From Planctomycetota bacterium (GTDB taxonomy: Bacteria > Planctomycetota > Phycisphaerae > Phycisphaerales > UBA1924), in the NCBI GenBank assembly GCA_963204725.1, contig CAUJHH010000064.1, positions 43,125-107,124 on the forward strand: 64,000 bases of DNA, given 5' to 3'. The position numbers and the translations under genes were made by a program. Shown here piece by piece: positions 1 through 8,909 of this stretch. Below the pieces are notes generated by a model, which ran no database searches, was not told the DNA's origin, and saw only the letters and a program-made list of their open reading frames with translations. Numbering within the stretch: the stretch's first letter is position 1; each line of letters opens with the position of its first letter.

Positions 1-1670
1 TCCAAGCCATGGAGCGCAGTGCCGAGAGCCTGCAAACGCCGCGAGATGACGGGCGGCCGAGCGTTCGTATCGAACAGGTGAGACTCGACGGTGAGGACGG
101 CGTGTATGGCTCGGGGGCGGGCCATCTGCTGGCGATCGTGCCGCTGGTGGCTGCGGGAACGGTCGAGGGACTGTGTGGTCTTGTGATCGCCGGCGGGGAT
201 CGGCGGCTCGCCTCGGAGGCGGCGCTTCGAGCGTCGCTCTCTGCGTCGAGCTTCGAAGCATATCTCTGGCAAGAAAGCGCGATCAAGGAAGCCGAGGGGC
301 GAGCAAGACTCCGCGAGACGCTGGAGTTGCTTGACGCCGCCATTCAGGGACGGACTGTTGGCGCGGTCAGTGCAATCCTTTGCCATGAACTCAGGCGTCG
401 ATTCTCATGCGTGCGCGTGTCGATCGGACTCGTGTCCGGCGAATCACTTCGCTTGGTCGGCATGAGCGGCGTCGACGCGGTCGACCGGCGAGCTCCGGCG
501 GTGGACGCGATCGAGGCGGCGATGGAGGAGTGCGCGGCGCAAGACACCGAGATCGCGTTTCCGCAGCCGTCCGGCGCAGAGCAAGACCCGGCGACTCGGC
601 GAGTGGTTCGCTCGCATGAGCTATTGTCGTTGAAGGCGGGCCCATCGGCGATTCTGAGCCTGCCGCTCAGGATCGAGGGTGACCTTGTCGGCGTTGTGTC
701 GCTGGAGCGATCTCCGGAGGATCCATTTCCGCCGGGCGGGGTGTCGCTCTTACGGCTCCTTGCGGAGTTCATCGGACCATGCATTTGGACACGGCGGCTT
801 GCGGATCGCGGCATACTCGCGGTCACTCGTGACAGGCTGCTCGATCTTGGTGCGGCCATTGCTGGGCCCCGTCATACCGGCGCCAAGCTGATCGGGCTCC
901 TGCTGCTCTTGATACTCATCGGGCTCGCGGCGATTCCAATCCCCGATCGTGTGAGCGCGAGCGCGGAGGTTCGGGCTGTTACGGCGCGCACGATTCCCCC
1001 ACCGTTCACGGGATATCTCGTGGAGACGCTCGTGCGGCCGGGTGACTACGTCGAAGCCGGGGCTGTCATGGGTCGGATGGATACAAGCGAGTTCGTGCTG
1101 CAGCTCGAAGAAGAACTGGGACGGAGAGCGTCGCTCGAGACTGAACGTGACAACTCACACGCGACAGGCGACCTCGGTGCGTGGAGGCGTGCAGCGAAGG
1201 GTGTAGAGGAGAGCGACGCGAAGATCGCGCTGCTGAACACATACATCGCGAGAGCAGAGATTCGCTCGCCGATCACGGGGCAGGTGAGCCGCGGGGATCT
1301 GGAAGACTTCGTGGGTGCCCGCGTTGAGCCCACCACCGCTCTCTTCGAGATCGTGACCCCCGAGCGCATGGTCCTGATCGAGATCGATGAACGCGACATT
1401 CGACGCGTTGAAGTTGGGCAAGAGGGCTGGGTAATCACTACCTCTTCGCCAAACGATCGGGTTCCAATACGCGTTTCTCGGATCAATCCATCGGCAGAGC
1501 CCACCGAGGGCGCGAACGTCTTTCTGGTGGAGGCCGAGGTCGTCGGTCGAGAACTGGTGTTACGGCCTGGGATGCGTGGGCGTGTTCGGCTCGAAGATGG
1601 CCATACGACCGGGCTCGCGGCATTGGTACGGCCGGTACTCGACGAGATTCGACTACGGCTGTGGTGGTGA
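1..1670 (+). CDS. GAF-domain HlyD-type membrane adaptor, 5' partial
   Basis: This is a membrane-fusion (HlyD/RND adaptor) protein with a cytoplasmic sensory part. The frame is open to the window edge, so the ATG at 9 may be internal; residues are numbered from it. Residues 38-90 look like the tail of a first regulatory domain. Residues 110-260 resemble a GAF domain. One membrane helix lies at about 293-311, followed by a lipoyl/barrel-sandwich half motif at 325-360 (GYLVETLVRPGDYVEAG), a short charged helical hairpin, the second half motif near 418-450, and a beta-barrel to the end. Family knowledge: HlyD adaptors bridge inner-membrane exporters to the envelope. The gene ends 6 bp before the M50/HlyD gene, so the two probably form an operon. 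The exported substrate is unknown. Confidence 0.82.
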   Translation, partial: QAMERSAESLQTPRDDGRPSVRIEQVRLDGEDGVYGSGAGHLLAIVPLVAAGTVEGLCGLVIAGGDRRLASEAALRASLSASSFEAYLWQESAIKEAEGRARLRETLELLDAAIQGRTVGAVSAILCHELRRRFSCVRVSIGLVSGESLRLVGMSGVDAVDRRAPAVDAIEAAMEECAAQDTEIAFPQPSGAEQDPATRRVVRSHELLSLKAGPSAILSLPLRIEGDLVGVVSLERSPEDPFPPGGVSLLRLLAEFIGPCIWTRRLADRGILAVTRDRLLDLGAAIAGPRHTGAKLIGLLLLLILIGLAAIPIPDRVSASAEVRAVTARTIPPPFTGYLVETLVRPGDYVEAGAVMGRMDTSEFVLQLEEELGRRASLETERDNSHATGDLGAWRRAAKGVEESDAKIALLNTYIARAEIRSPITGQVSRGDLEDFVGARVEPTTALFEIVTPERMVLIEIDERDIRRVEVGQEGWVITTSSPNDRVPIRVSRINPSAEPTEGANVFLVEAEVVGRELVLRPGMRGRVRLEDGHTTGLAALVRPVLDEIRLRLWW

Positions 1671-1676
1671 ACCGGC

Positions 1677-3866
1677 ATGTTTCAACGCGAGATTACACCA
1701 ACCTTCAGCGATATCTGGCACCGCGTGGGCGACAGCCGCCCGCGATTGAGCCCGCACGTCCACATTGTCAGACAGCGATTTGGGCGCGGGGTTGCGTACG
1801 TGCTGGAAGAGCCCGCGGGCGGAACGTACCACCGTTTGTCTGAGTCGGCGTATCGATTTGCCGGGCTGCTGGATGGTCATCGGACCGTGGACGAGGCGTG
1901 GGACGCGTGCGCTGTCCAACTCGGCGATGAGGCCCCTACACAGAAGGAATGCATTGATCTGCTGTCGCAGCTCGACACCTCCGGGCTTCTGATTGGCGAC
2001 GTGCCGGTGTGGTCTGACATGCTCGAGCATCGGCAGACGCGAGCGAGGCAGTCGCGCGTGCGGAAGCGGTTCGGCAATGGACTCTTCGCGTGCGTGCCGC
2101 TTGTCAATCCCGATCGGTGGCTGGATCGAACGAGGCATTTGTATCAGTGGTTCTTCACGTGGCGGGGAGCGTGGGCGTGGTGGGTGGTCGCGGCGCTCGC
2201 GGCGTGGTCGCTCCTCTCCAACCTCGGTCGATTCGCCCAAGAGATGCGGCTGGACGCGATGCTCAGCCCGACGAATCTCGCGATTGTCGGTGTGGTGTTC
2301 CTGTGCCTGCGAGTTGTGCATGAACTCGGACACGCGACGGCGTGCAAGGCGATGGGCGGACGCTGCACCGAGATCGGGCTGATGCTCGTCGCACTGGTCC
2401 TGCCCCTTCCATACTGCGACGCGACGAGCTCGTGGCGATTCCCAGAGACGTGGCGCCGGGTGCTGGTCGCAGCGGCGGGCGTGATCTTCGAGTCGTTCTT
2501 TGCCGGCATTGCGGCGATCCTCTGGGCTCATTCGGAGCCTGGCGTGTTCAGCTCGGTCTGCTACAACGTGATGTTCGTGTCTGGAGTCGCGACGCTTGTG
2601 TTCAACTTGAATCCTCTGCTCCGTTACGACGGGTACTACATCCTGAGCGACGTGCTCGGGATTCCGAACCTCGCGCAGCGAGCGACGGAGATGTGGAAGT
2701 ATCTGCTTGTCCGCTTCGCGTTCGGCGTCCGGTCGCTGAAGGCGCCGCAGGTGGCCGATCGACGCGAGGCGGTTGCCGTGATGCTCTTCGCGTCACTCTC
2801 ACTGCCATATCGCCTTGTTGTCGCGGGTTCAATCTGTCTCGCGGTGTCCGCCCGCTATTCGTCGCTGGGGCTCGTGCTGGCCGTGGCGTGCGCGTGCGTG
2901 ATGCTGATCTGGCCGCTGCTCAAGGGTGTCGGCTATCTGCTCTGGTCGCCTGTGCTGCTCGGACGTCGCAGCCGCGCAGTGGCCATCGTCGGGATCACTC
3001 TGCTTGCTTTGACGATCGGGTTAGGGGTCGTTCCCGTTCGTGACCGAATCTACGTTCCGGGATGGGTCCGCGCTGAGACGAGCGTCAGTGTTCGCCCCAT
3101 GGAGTCGGGATATGTTGTGGAGGTCCTTGCAGAGGCCGGGGAGATAGTTGAAGCCGGCACCCCGCTGCTGCGCATGGAGAATCCGGAGCTCATCGAGGAG
3201 TTGGGCATCGCGGCGGCGAAACTGGAGCAATCGCGTGTGAGCCGGGACGAAGCGGAGATGAAGTCTCCGGCTGAGTATCGCGCTGCGGATGCTCAGGTTC
3301 GGTACGCGGAGGAAGCGCACGCCAAGGCGGCATCGCGGGTTGAGTCGCTCGTCGTCGTTGCGGCGGGAAGCGGACGACTTATCGCGTTGGGCGCGAGCGA
3401 TTCGGACTGGCGTAATCTGGTTGGGAGCTACCTTTCCAAGGGAACGATGCTCGGACACGTTTCAACCGTGGACAATCTCCGGGTTCGTGCACTCGTTGAC
3501 GATCGTGAGATTGGACACGCGTTCGCACACGAATCGGGAGTGCGAGCCTCCGTCCGAATCAGAGGGATGGCCTCGGACGTCATTCCCGCGACGATCACTC
3601 GAGTGGCAGCGGCGGGATCCAGGGATCTGTCAAATCCTGCCGTAACGACTGCTGCGGGGGGGGAGATCGCGGCTCAACGCAGCGGTGAGCGATCGCTTAC
3701 AGCGTTGACGCCTCAGTTCGAAGTGGATTTGGCACTCGACACATTGCCACGGGCGGTCATGCAGGGCCAGCGGGCGAGAATCCGATTCGAATTCGGACGT
3801 ACGCCGATTGCGATTCAATGGTCGAGGCGAATTGGCCAGTTCTGGATGAACAGGTTCGGAGCATGA
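1677..3866 (+). CDS. PqqD-like / M50 zinc metalloprotease / HlyD fusion membrane protein
   Basis: This 729-residue membrane protein has three parts. Residues 1-105 resemble a PqqD-like peptide-binding domain. The middle is a polytopic M50 (site-2 protease) domain with the zinc motif HELGH at 215-219 and the partner motif NPLLRYDGYY, whose Asp is residue 318. After a last helix near 445 comes a HlyD-type segment with a lipoyl half motif (SGYVVEVLAEAGEIVEAG), a short coiled coil and a beta-barrel. M50 enzymes cut substrates inside the membrane, and PqqD-like domains bind leader peptides in RiPP systems. A joint role in substrate binding, cleavage and export is inference. It overlaps the SecA-like gene by 4 bp (ATGA). 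Confidence 0.85.
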   Translation: MFQREITPTFSDIWHRVGDSRPRLSPHVHIVRQRFGRGVAYVLEEPAGGTYHRLSESAYRFAGLLDGHRTVDEAWDACAVQLGDEAPTQKECIDLLSQLDTSGLLIGDVPVWSDMLEHRQTRARQSRVRKRFGNGLFACVPLVNPDRWLDRTRHLYQWFFTWRGAWAWWVVAALAAWSLLSNLGRFAQEMRLDAMLSPTNLAIVGVVFLCLRVVHELGHATACKAMGGRCTEIGLMLVALVLPLPYCDATSSWRFPETWRRVLVAAAGVIFESFFAGIAAILWAHSEPGVFSSVCYNVMFVSGVATLVFNLNPLLRYDGYYILSDVLGIPNLAQRATEMWKYLLVRFAFGVRSLKAPQVADRREAVAVMLFASLSLPYRLVVAGSICLAVSARYSSLGLVLAVACACVMLIWPLLKGVGYLLWSPVLLGRRSRAVAIVGITLLALTIGLGVVPVRDRIYVPGWVRAETSVSVRPMESGYVVEVLAEAGEIVEAGTPLLRMENPELIEELGIAAAKLEQSRVSRDEAEMKSPAEYRAADAQVRYAEEAHAKAASRVESLVVVAAGSGRLIALGASDSDWRNLVGSYLSKGTMLGHVSTVDNLRVRALVDDREIGHAFAHESGVRASVRIRGMASDVIPATITRVAAAGSRDLSNPAVTTAAGGEIAAQRSGERSLTALTPQFEVDLALDTLPRAVMQGQRARIRFEFGRTPIAIQWSRRIGQFWMNRFGA

Positions 3867-5869
3867 GTTCGTTCGACGTCAACATCGTCGCCCCTCGGGC
3901 GGATGAGACGAGGCTTTGGCCGTGGCTGTCGCATCCAGTGCGCCGAGATCCGCCCCCGAAGGGAATTGATGCGGTCGGTGAGCGAGTGCGGGGGATGGTC
4001 GCGCGTTGGCATGCGGCTCGGGGCTTGCGCGAACGAGCGGAGCGGGCGCTCGACGGAGCCGCGTCGCTCCGGAATCACTCAGACGCGGCGTTTCTGGCGC
4101 TCGTCGAGGAGAGGCGTGCGAATGTGCTTCAGTCGCGCTGCTCGCCGGATTCGTCGGATCTCGCCGCATCGATGATTGCCGAAGCGATTCGCCGTCAGCT
4201 CGGCCTCACGCTGCATCTTGAGCAGATGATGGGCGGGATCGCGATGACGGATGGAATCGTCATAGAGATGGCGACGGGCGAGGGCAAGACGGTTACTGGG
4301 ATCATTCCCACCGCGATACTTGCGTGGCCCGGACTCGGAATGCACGTTGCGACGGTGAATGACTATCTCGCACGACGAGATGCAGAGATCACTGGTCCTG
4401 TGTACCGGATGTTGGGCCTCGGAGTGGGGACTATCCAGGAGGGCTCGGAGGAGCAGGAGCGGCGTGATGCCTACGCGTGTCCGATCACGTACGTTGCAGA
4501 CAAGCAACTGCTCTTCGATTATCTCCGGGACCGACTCAAGTCCCCCACCGCCCCTCGCATGGTCGGACATCTCCTCGAACTGATTGATGGCGGCCAGTTG
4601 CCGTCGTGGTCAAAGCGTGTCGTACAGCGCGGGCATCACGCGTGTCTCGTGGACGAGGCCGATAGCATTCTGATCGATGAGGCGATCACGCCCGCAGTGA
4701 TCGCGAGCGAGTCACAGGATGTGAGGGCGTCGCGACAGGATGTCTACAAGATCGCGCTCAAACTCTCGGCGGAGTTGAGCGAGGGGGAGCATTTCGCGGT
4801 CGATCGCGGTCTTCGGCGGGTCGTGATGAAGCCCGCGGGTAGATCGCGATTGGATCAGGTTGCGTCAGGACTACCGGAGTTCTGGCGGGGTCCACGCCGG
4901 CGGGAGGAGTTGGTTGTCCAAGCCCTGACCGCGCGCGAGCTCTTCAAGCTTGACGATGACTACGTTGTTTCGGATGGCAAAGTACAGATCGTGGACGCAT
5001 CGACCGGGCGAATCTTGCCCGGAAGGCAGTGGCAACTCGGCCTGCATCAGGCCGTTGAAGCCAAGGAGGGTCTCGATGCGACGGAGCCTCGAAAGACGTC
5101 GTCCCGCATCTCGTATCAGAGCTATTTTCGCAGATACACGCGATTGTCTGGAATGAGCGGCACAATGTGGGAGGTTCGCCACGAGGTGTGGCGTGCCTAT
5201 CACCGGCCGGTGGTCCGGATCCCGACCCACAAGCCCATTGCAAGAAAGCATTTGCAGGATCGGATTTACCGGAACGAGGCGACAAAGCTGGAGGCGGTGG
5301 TCGAGCATGTGGCTCGGTTGCGAGAGCGGGGCCAGCCGGTGCTCGTCGGCACGCGGGCTGTCGCGACCTCGGAGCGTCTGGCGGCCATGCTCGCGGAACG
5401 GATGATCGAGTGTCGGGTGCTCAATGCGATCCGCGAGTCCGACGAAGCGAAGATCATCGCCGCCGCCGGGGTCGCCGGCGCTGTGACAGTCTCGACAAAC
5501 ATGGCCGGCCGCGGGACGGACATTCAGATCGATTGTTCCGCGCGGCGCGCCGGGGGGCTTGCCGTCATCGCGACCGAGCGGCACGATGAGCGAAGGGTTG
5601 ATCGGCAGCTCTTTGGCCGCGCCGGAAGGCAGGGCGATCCGGGGAGCGCACAGGCGTTTGTGTGCCTTGAGGATCAATTGGTACGGCGTTACGGGCTCAG
5701 GGTCCTCGCCTGGGTCGCGAGCGTGTGGCCGTCCGTGGGGCCATTGGCGGGCAGGGTACTCTGGTGGCAGGCCCAGGGCACAGCGGGGAGGCGCGCGGTG
5801 ACCGTCAGGTCGGAACTCGCAAAGTCGGAGGCGATGATGGAGATGTCGCTCAAGGGGCAGAGCCGCTAG
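3863..5869 (+). CDS. Short SecA-like preprotein translocase ATPase
   Basis: This is a 668-residue SecA-family motor. The ATG at 3863 overlaps the preceding stop as ATGA, which I prefer to the upstream ATG at 3818. Walker A is MATGEGKT with Lys142. It is followed by the SecA signature VATVNDYLARRDAE, the DEAD-like DEADSILIDEA, a preprotein-crosslinking region, the GLHQAVEAKEG motif and the second nucleotide-binding fold (VSTNMAGRGTDI, GRAGRQGDPGS). The ATPase core therefore looks intact. Only about 60 residues follow the last motif, whereas housekeeping SecA (about 800-950 residues) continues with the helical wing, the two-helix finger and a zinc tail. It is thus an accessory, truncated SecA, probably working with the two membrane proteins upstream. 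Confidence 0.85.
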   Translation: MSSFDVNIVAPRADETRLWPWLSHPVRRDPPPKGIDAVGERVRGMVARWHAARGLRERAERALDGAASLRNHSDAAFLALVEERRANVLQSRCSPDSSDLAASMIAEAIRRQLGLTLHLEQMMGGIAMTDGIVIEMATGEGKTVTGIIPTAILAWPGLGMHVATVNDYLARRDAEITGPVYRMLGLGVGTIQEGSEEQERRDAYACPITYVADKQLLFDYLRDRLKSPTAPRMVGHLLELIDGGQLPSWSKRVVQRGHHACLVDEADSILIDEAITPAVIASESQDVRASRQDVYKIALKLSAELSEGEHFAVDRGLRRVVMKPAGRSRLDQVASGLPEFWRGPRRREELVVQALTARELFKLDDDYVVSDGKVQIVDASTGRILPGRQWQLGLHQAVEAKEGLDATEPRKTSSRISYQSYFRRYTRLSGMSGTMWEVRHEVWRAYHRPVVRIPTHKPIARKHLQDRIYRNEATKLEAVVEHVARLRERGQPVLVGTRAVATSERLAAMLAERMIECRVLNAIRESDEAKIIAAAGVAGAVTVSTNMAGRGTDIQIDCSARRAGGLAVIATERHDERRVDRQLFGRAGRQGDPGSAQAFVCLEDQLVRRYGLRVLAWVASVWPSVGPLAGRVLWWQAQGTAGRRAVTVRSELAKSEAMMEMSLKGQSR

Positions 5870-6005
5870 CGTTGAGGACGAATCCTGTGGAGTGCTGACC
5901 GAGAATCGGCGTCCCGTGCGACGGAAGCCGGTAACAATGGCATCAGGTATCGGTACGCGGCGTTCTCGCTTCTTGGCGCAGTGCGTCGTTCACGTTCGGA
6001 CGGGC

Positions 6006-6011
6006 AGGAGG
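6006..6011 (+). promoter_or_regulatory. Shine-Dalgarno site deciding the MoxR start
   Basis: AGGAGG lies 9 bp before the ATG at 6021. This selects that ATG over earlier in-frame starts near 5892, whose extra residues are Arg-rich and unlike the family. Confidence 0.75.
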
Positions 6012-6020
6012 CCTCCACGC

Positions 6021-7007
6021 ATGGCGAATACGGTCGATCTTACCCCCCAGATCGAGGCGCACGCGACCACGATCAAGACGCTTACGGAGAGCATCGCACA
6101 GGTCGTTGTCGGTCAGCGAGCGATGGTCGAGCGGCTCTTTATCGGGTTGCTGTGCAACGGGCATGTGCTGCTCGAGGGCGTTCCCGGGCTCGCCAAGACG
6201 TTGACGGTGAGCACGTTGGCGAGTGCGATCCATGCCAAGTTCAGCCGCATCCAGTTTACGCCGGATCTGCTACCGGCAGATCTGGTCGGAACGCTGATCT
6301 ACAACCCGCGGGATGCGACGTTTACGCCGCGCAAGGGGCCGGTCTTCGCCAATATTGTGCTGGCGGACGAGATCAACCGAGCGCCAGCCAAAGTCCAGAG
6401 CGCACTCCTGGAGTCGATGCAGGAGCGGCACGTGACGATCGGCGAAACCACGTATCCGCTGCCGGATCCGTTTCTGGTGCTCGCAACCCAGAATCCAATC
6501 GAGCAGGAGGGCACCTACACACTACCCGAGGCACAGGTCGATCGCTTCATGTTGAAGCTCAAGGTCGATTATCCGACCCGGGAAGATGAGCGCAAGATCG
6601 TCGATCGGATGGCCTCGAGCGCGCCGAAGACGAGGGTCGAGGCGACGATCTCGACCGAGCAGATAGCCGCAGCTCGACGGCTGGTCGACCAGATCCATGT
6701 CGATGATCGAGTGAAGGACTACATCGTCAGCGTGGTACACGCCTCCCGTCGGCCGAAGGAGTTCGGGCTCGACATCGCGAGATTGATCTCATTCGGCGCA
6801 TCGCCCCGCGCCTCGATCGCGCTCACGATGGCGTCTCGGGCCCACGCGTTCCTCCAGGGCAGGCCCTACGCAACGCCGGCAGACGTCAAGTCGATCGGAA
6901 TGGACGTGCTCCGACACCGAATCATCGCGAGCTACGAGGCCCAGGCGGAGGATGTGACTTCCGAGCAGATTGTCCAGCGGATATTCGATCATGTTCCGCT
7001 CCCATAA
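6021..7007 (+). CDS. MoxR-type AAA+ ATPase
   Basis: This 328-residue AAA+ ATPase of the MoxR family is the first gene of a Bat-type operon. Walker A reads GVPGLAKT with Lys59, Walker B reads VLADEINRA, and sensor 1 lies in VLATQNPIEQEG. The MoxR C-terminal lid follows. The family acts as chaperone-like remodelers for VWA-domain partners, and such partners are encoded downstream. The start at 6021 is chosen because AGGAGG precedes it. The next gene starts inside the last codons of this one, so translation is probably coupled. The 151-bp gap before it is the likely site of an operon promoter. Confidence 0.93.
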   Translation: MANTVDLTPQIEAHATTIKTLTESIAQVVVGQRAMVERLFIGLLCNGHVLLEGVPGLAKTLTVSTLASAIHAKFSRIQFTPDLLPADLVGTLIYNPRDATFTPRKGPVFANIVLADEINRAPAKVQSALLESMQERHVTIGETTYPLPDPFLVLATQNPIEQEGTYTLPEAQVDRFMLKLKVDYPTREDERKIVDRMASSAPKTRVEATISTEQIAAARRLVDQIHVDDRVKDYIVSVVHASRRPKEFGLDIARLISFGASPRASIALTMASRAHAFLQGRPYATPADVKSIGMDVLRHRIIASYEAQAEDVTSEQIVQRIFDHVPLP

Positions 7008-7908
7008 GCACCATATCGACACTGCAGAGCCCGCTCCTCTGGCGGCCGATCTGGCGCGAGAGGTCCGTCGTCTGCACATCCTGACGCGTCGTCGTGTCAG
7101 CGATCTGTTCTCGGGCGAGTACCACTCCGCGTTCAAGGGACACGGCATCGAGTTTGCGGAGGTTCGCGAGTACGAACCGGGGGATGACGTGCGGTCGATC
7201 GACTGGAACGTCACCGCCAGAACCGGCAAGACATTCATCAAGAGGTTTGTTGAGGAACGCCAGCTCACCGTGGTCGTCGCCGTAGATCTCTCAAGGTCTG
7301 GCTCGTTCGGCACACGTGGACGCACGAAGCGCCGCCTTGAGATCGAAGCGGCATCGGTCCTTGCGATGGCAGCGACGCAGAATCAGGACCGTATCGGGCT
7401 TCTTCTCTTCACCGATGCCGTGGAGAAGTTCGTGCCCCCGCGCAAAGGGAACCCCCACTGCCAGCGCCTGATCCGGGACCTCCTCGCCTTTCAGCCGCGA
7501 GGCATTGGAACCGACATCTCACCGGCGATCGATCATCTCACCCACATGCTCAAGCGCCGATCTGTGGTATTCCTTATCTCCGACTTTGATTCACCTCCCT
7601 ACGCACGACAGCTTGCCGTGCTCTCCAAGCGTCATGACGTCGTCGCCGTGACCGTCAATGATCCGACGGAGTCTGCGATCCCGGCGATCGGGCTTGTGGA
7701 TGTCACCGATCCAGAGACGGGTCAGATCCGCACGCTTGATCTGAACCATCGCGGTGCCCGTGCGTACGCGACGGCGAGGCATCGTGAGCGGGAGGCCCGT
7801 GACATGATGCTCGCGACTTCGGGAGCGGATCGGATCACGCTCTCGACGGACCGCCCGTTTGTGCCAGAGCTCGCGGCGTACTTTCGTCGAAGAGAACAAC
7901 GTCGATGA
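6991..7908 (+). CDS. DUF58 protein (VWA-like) of the Bat operon
   Basis: This soluble protein of 305 residues belongs to the DUF58 family. The hallmark REYEPGDDVRSIDWN is present, followed by a degenerate von Willebrand A fold with a MIDAS-like stretch (AVDLSRSGS). DUF58 proteins almost always sit beside MoxR ATPases and are thought to be their partners. I place the start at the ATG at 6991, which overlaps the moxR-like gene by 17 bp; a TTG at 6970 is also possible. The stop overlaps the next start as ATGA. Confidence 0.9.
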   Translation: MFRSHKHHIDTAEPAPLAADLAREVRRLHILTRRRVSDLFSGEYHSAFKGHGIEFAEVREYEPGDDVRSIDWNVTARTGKTFIKRFVEERQLTVVVAVDLSRSGSFGTRGRTKRRLEIEAASVLAMAATQNQDRIGLLLFTDAVEKFVPPRKGNPHCQRLIRDLLAFQPRGIGTDISPAIDHLTHMLKRRSVVFLISDFDSPPYARQLAVLSKRHDVVAVTVNDPTESAIPAIGLVDVTDPETGQIRTLDLNHRGARAYATARHREREARDMMLATSGADRITLSTDRPFVPELAAYFRRREQRR

Positions 7909-8909
7909 GTCGCCCCGCCTGCATCTCGCTGCTACTTGTCACGCTTTCAGCGGGCATGTTGGGGTGCGACCGAACAGAAAGCACGCCCACATCGGAGCGA
8001 GCGCCGGCCGTGATACGCGTTGCGGAAGGTGACGGAGTCATCATGCTCGTTTCGATCGATCGTGATCGCGTCGCAACGAGCGAGCTGATTACTCTTGAGA
8101 TCAGCACGTCGTATCGAGCGGGATTGGTGCTCTCGTCACCCGAATGCGTGGGGCAAAGCGGGCTTTCTGTCGTCGACACGATTCGAACTCCGGCTCGGCG
8201 TCGTTCGGACGGAGCGGTCGAGCAGTCCTGGACGCTTGCACTGGAGCCCGATCTGCCCGGACCAGCGATTGCGCCGGGCCTGAAACTCGCTGTCCGCGAT
8301 ACGCGTGAGGGAACACTTGCCTACGTGACGACAGAGCCGATTCCGGTTGAGATCACGTCGACACTCGACGCGAGCGATCCGATCGAGGTCACGGAGCTTC
8401 GCGCGATTCCGGCGCCGCCTCCGGTGGGCGAATCGATCTGGGACAAGCTGGGGGCGATCGTCGGAGGCGCTGTCTTCGCGGCTCTCGTGATCGTCGCGAT
8501 CGGGGCGATTGCCGTCCTGCTGATTCGACGGCGGCTGCGTGGCTCAACGATCGGCGCCGCGCGAAATCGTGTGGCAGAGTTTACAGATCGGGCGGATCGC
8601 ATGGACGAAGATTCCCGTACGTCGGCGATCGCGGAGTGCTCGCGGTTGCTTCGACAAGCGCTGTCGGAGCGTGCTGCGATCTCTGCGGAAGCCATGACGG
8701 CTGATGAGATCTTCGCGGCTTGCCCGCAGCTCCGCTCTATTCGCGACCTTGATTCGCTGCTCCCGGATATCGAGCGTGCTCTTTGCTCAGGGGAGACACC
8801 GGGCACAAATGTCGCGACATCGGTCTTTGAGCGCATGGATCGAGCCCTCGATGAGTTGGCGACGTTTATCCCGACGGGGTATGTAGAGAAGCCGGAGGTG
8901 CCTGTATGA
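7905..8909 (+). CDS. Bat-operon lipoprotein with one membrane helix
   Basis: No enzyme family was recognised. The N-terminus looks like a lipoprotein signal with the lipobox MLGC (Cys21). A beta-rich extracytoplasmic domain follows, then a strong membrane helix at about 178-208 (from GAIVGGAVFAALVIVAIGAI, continuing into an Arg-rich stop-transfer), then a helical cytoplasmic tail. This arrangement and the position between DUF58 and VWA genes match the DUF4381-like proteins of other MoxR operons, though the sequence is divergent. The helix puts the tail in the cytoplasm with MoxR and DUF58. Overlaps of 4 bp on both sides indicate tight coupling. Confidence 0.8.
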   Translation: MSRPACISLLLVTLSAGMLGCDRTESTPTSERAPAVIRVAEGDGVIMLVSIDRDRVATSELITLEISTSYRAGLVLSSPECVGQSGLSVVDTIRTPARRRSDGAVEQSWTLALEPDLPGPAIAPGLKLAVRDTREGTLAYVTTEPIPVEITSTLDASDPIEVTELRAIPAPPPVGESIWDKLGAIVGGAVFAALVIVAIGAIAVLLIRRRLRGSTIGAARNRVAEFTDRADRMDEDSRTSAIAECSRLLRQALSERAAISAEAMTADEIFAACPQLRSIRDLDSLLPDIERALCSGETPGTNVATSVFERMDRALDELATFIPTGYVEKPEVPV

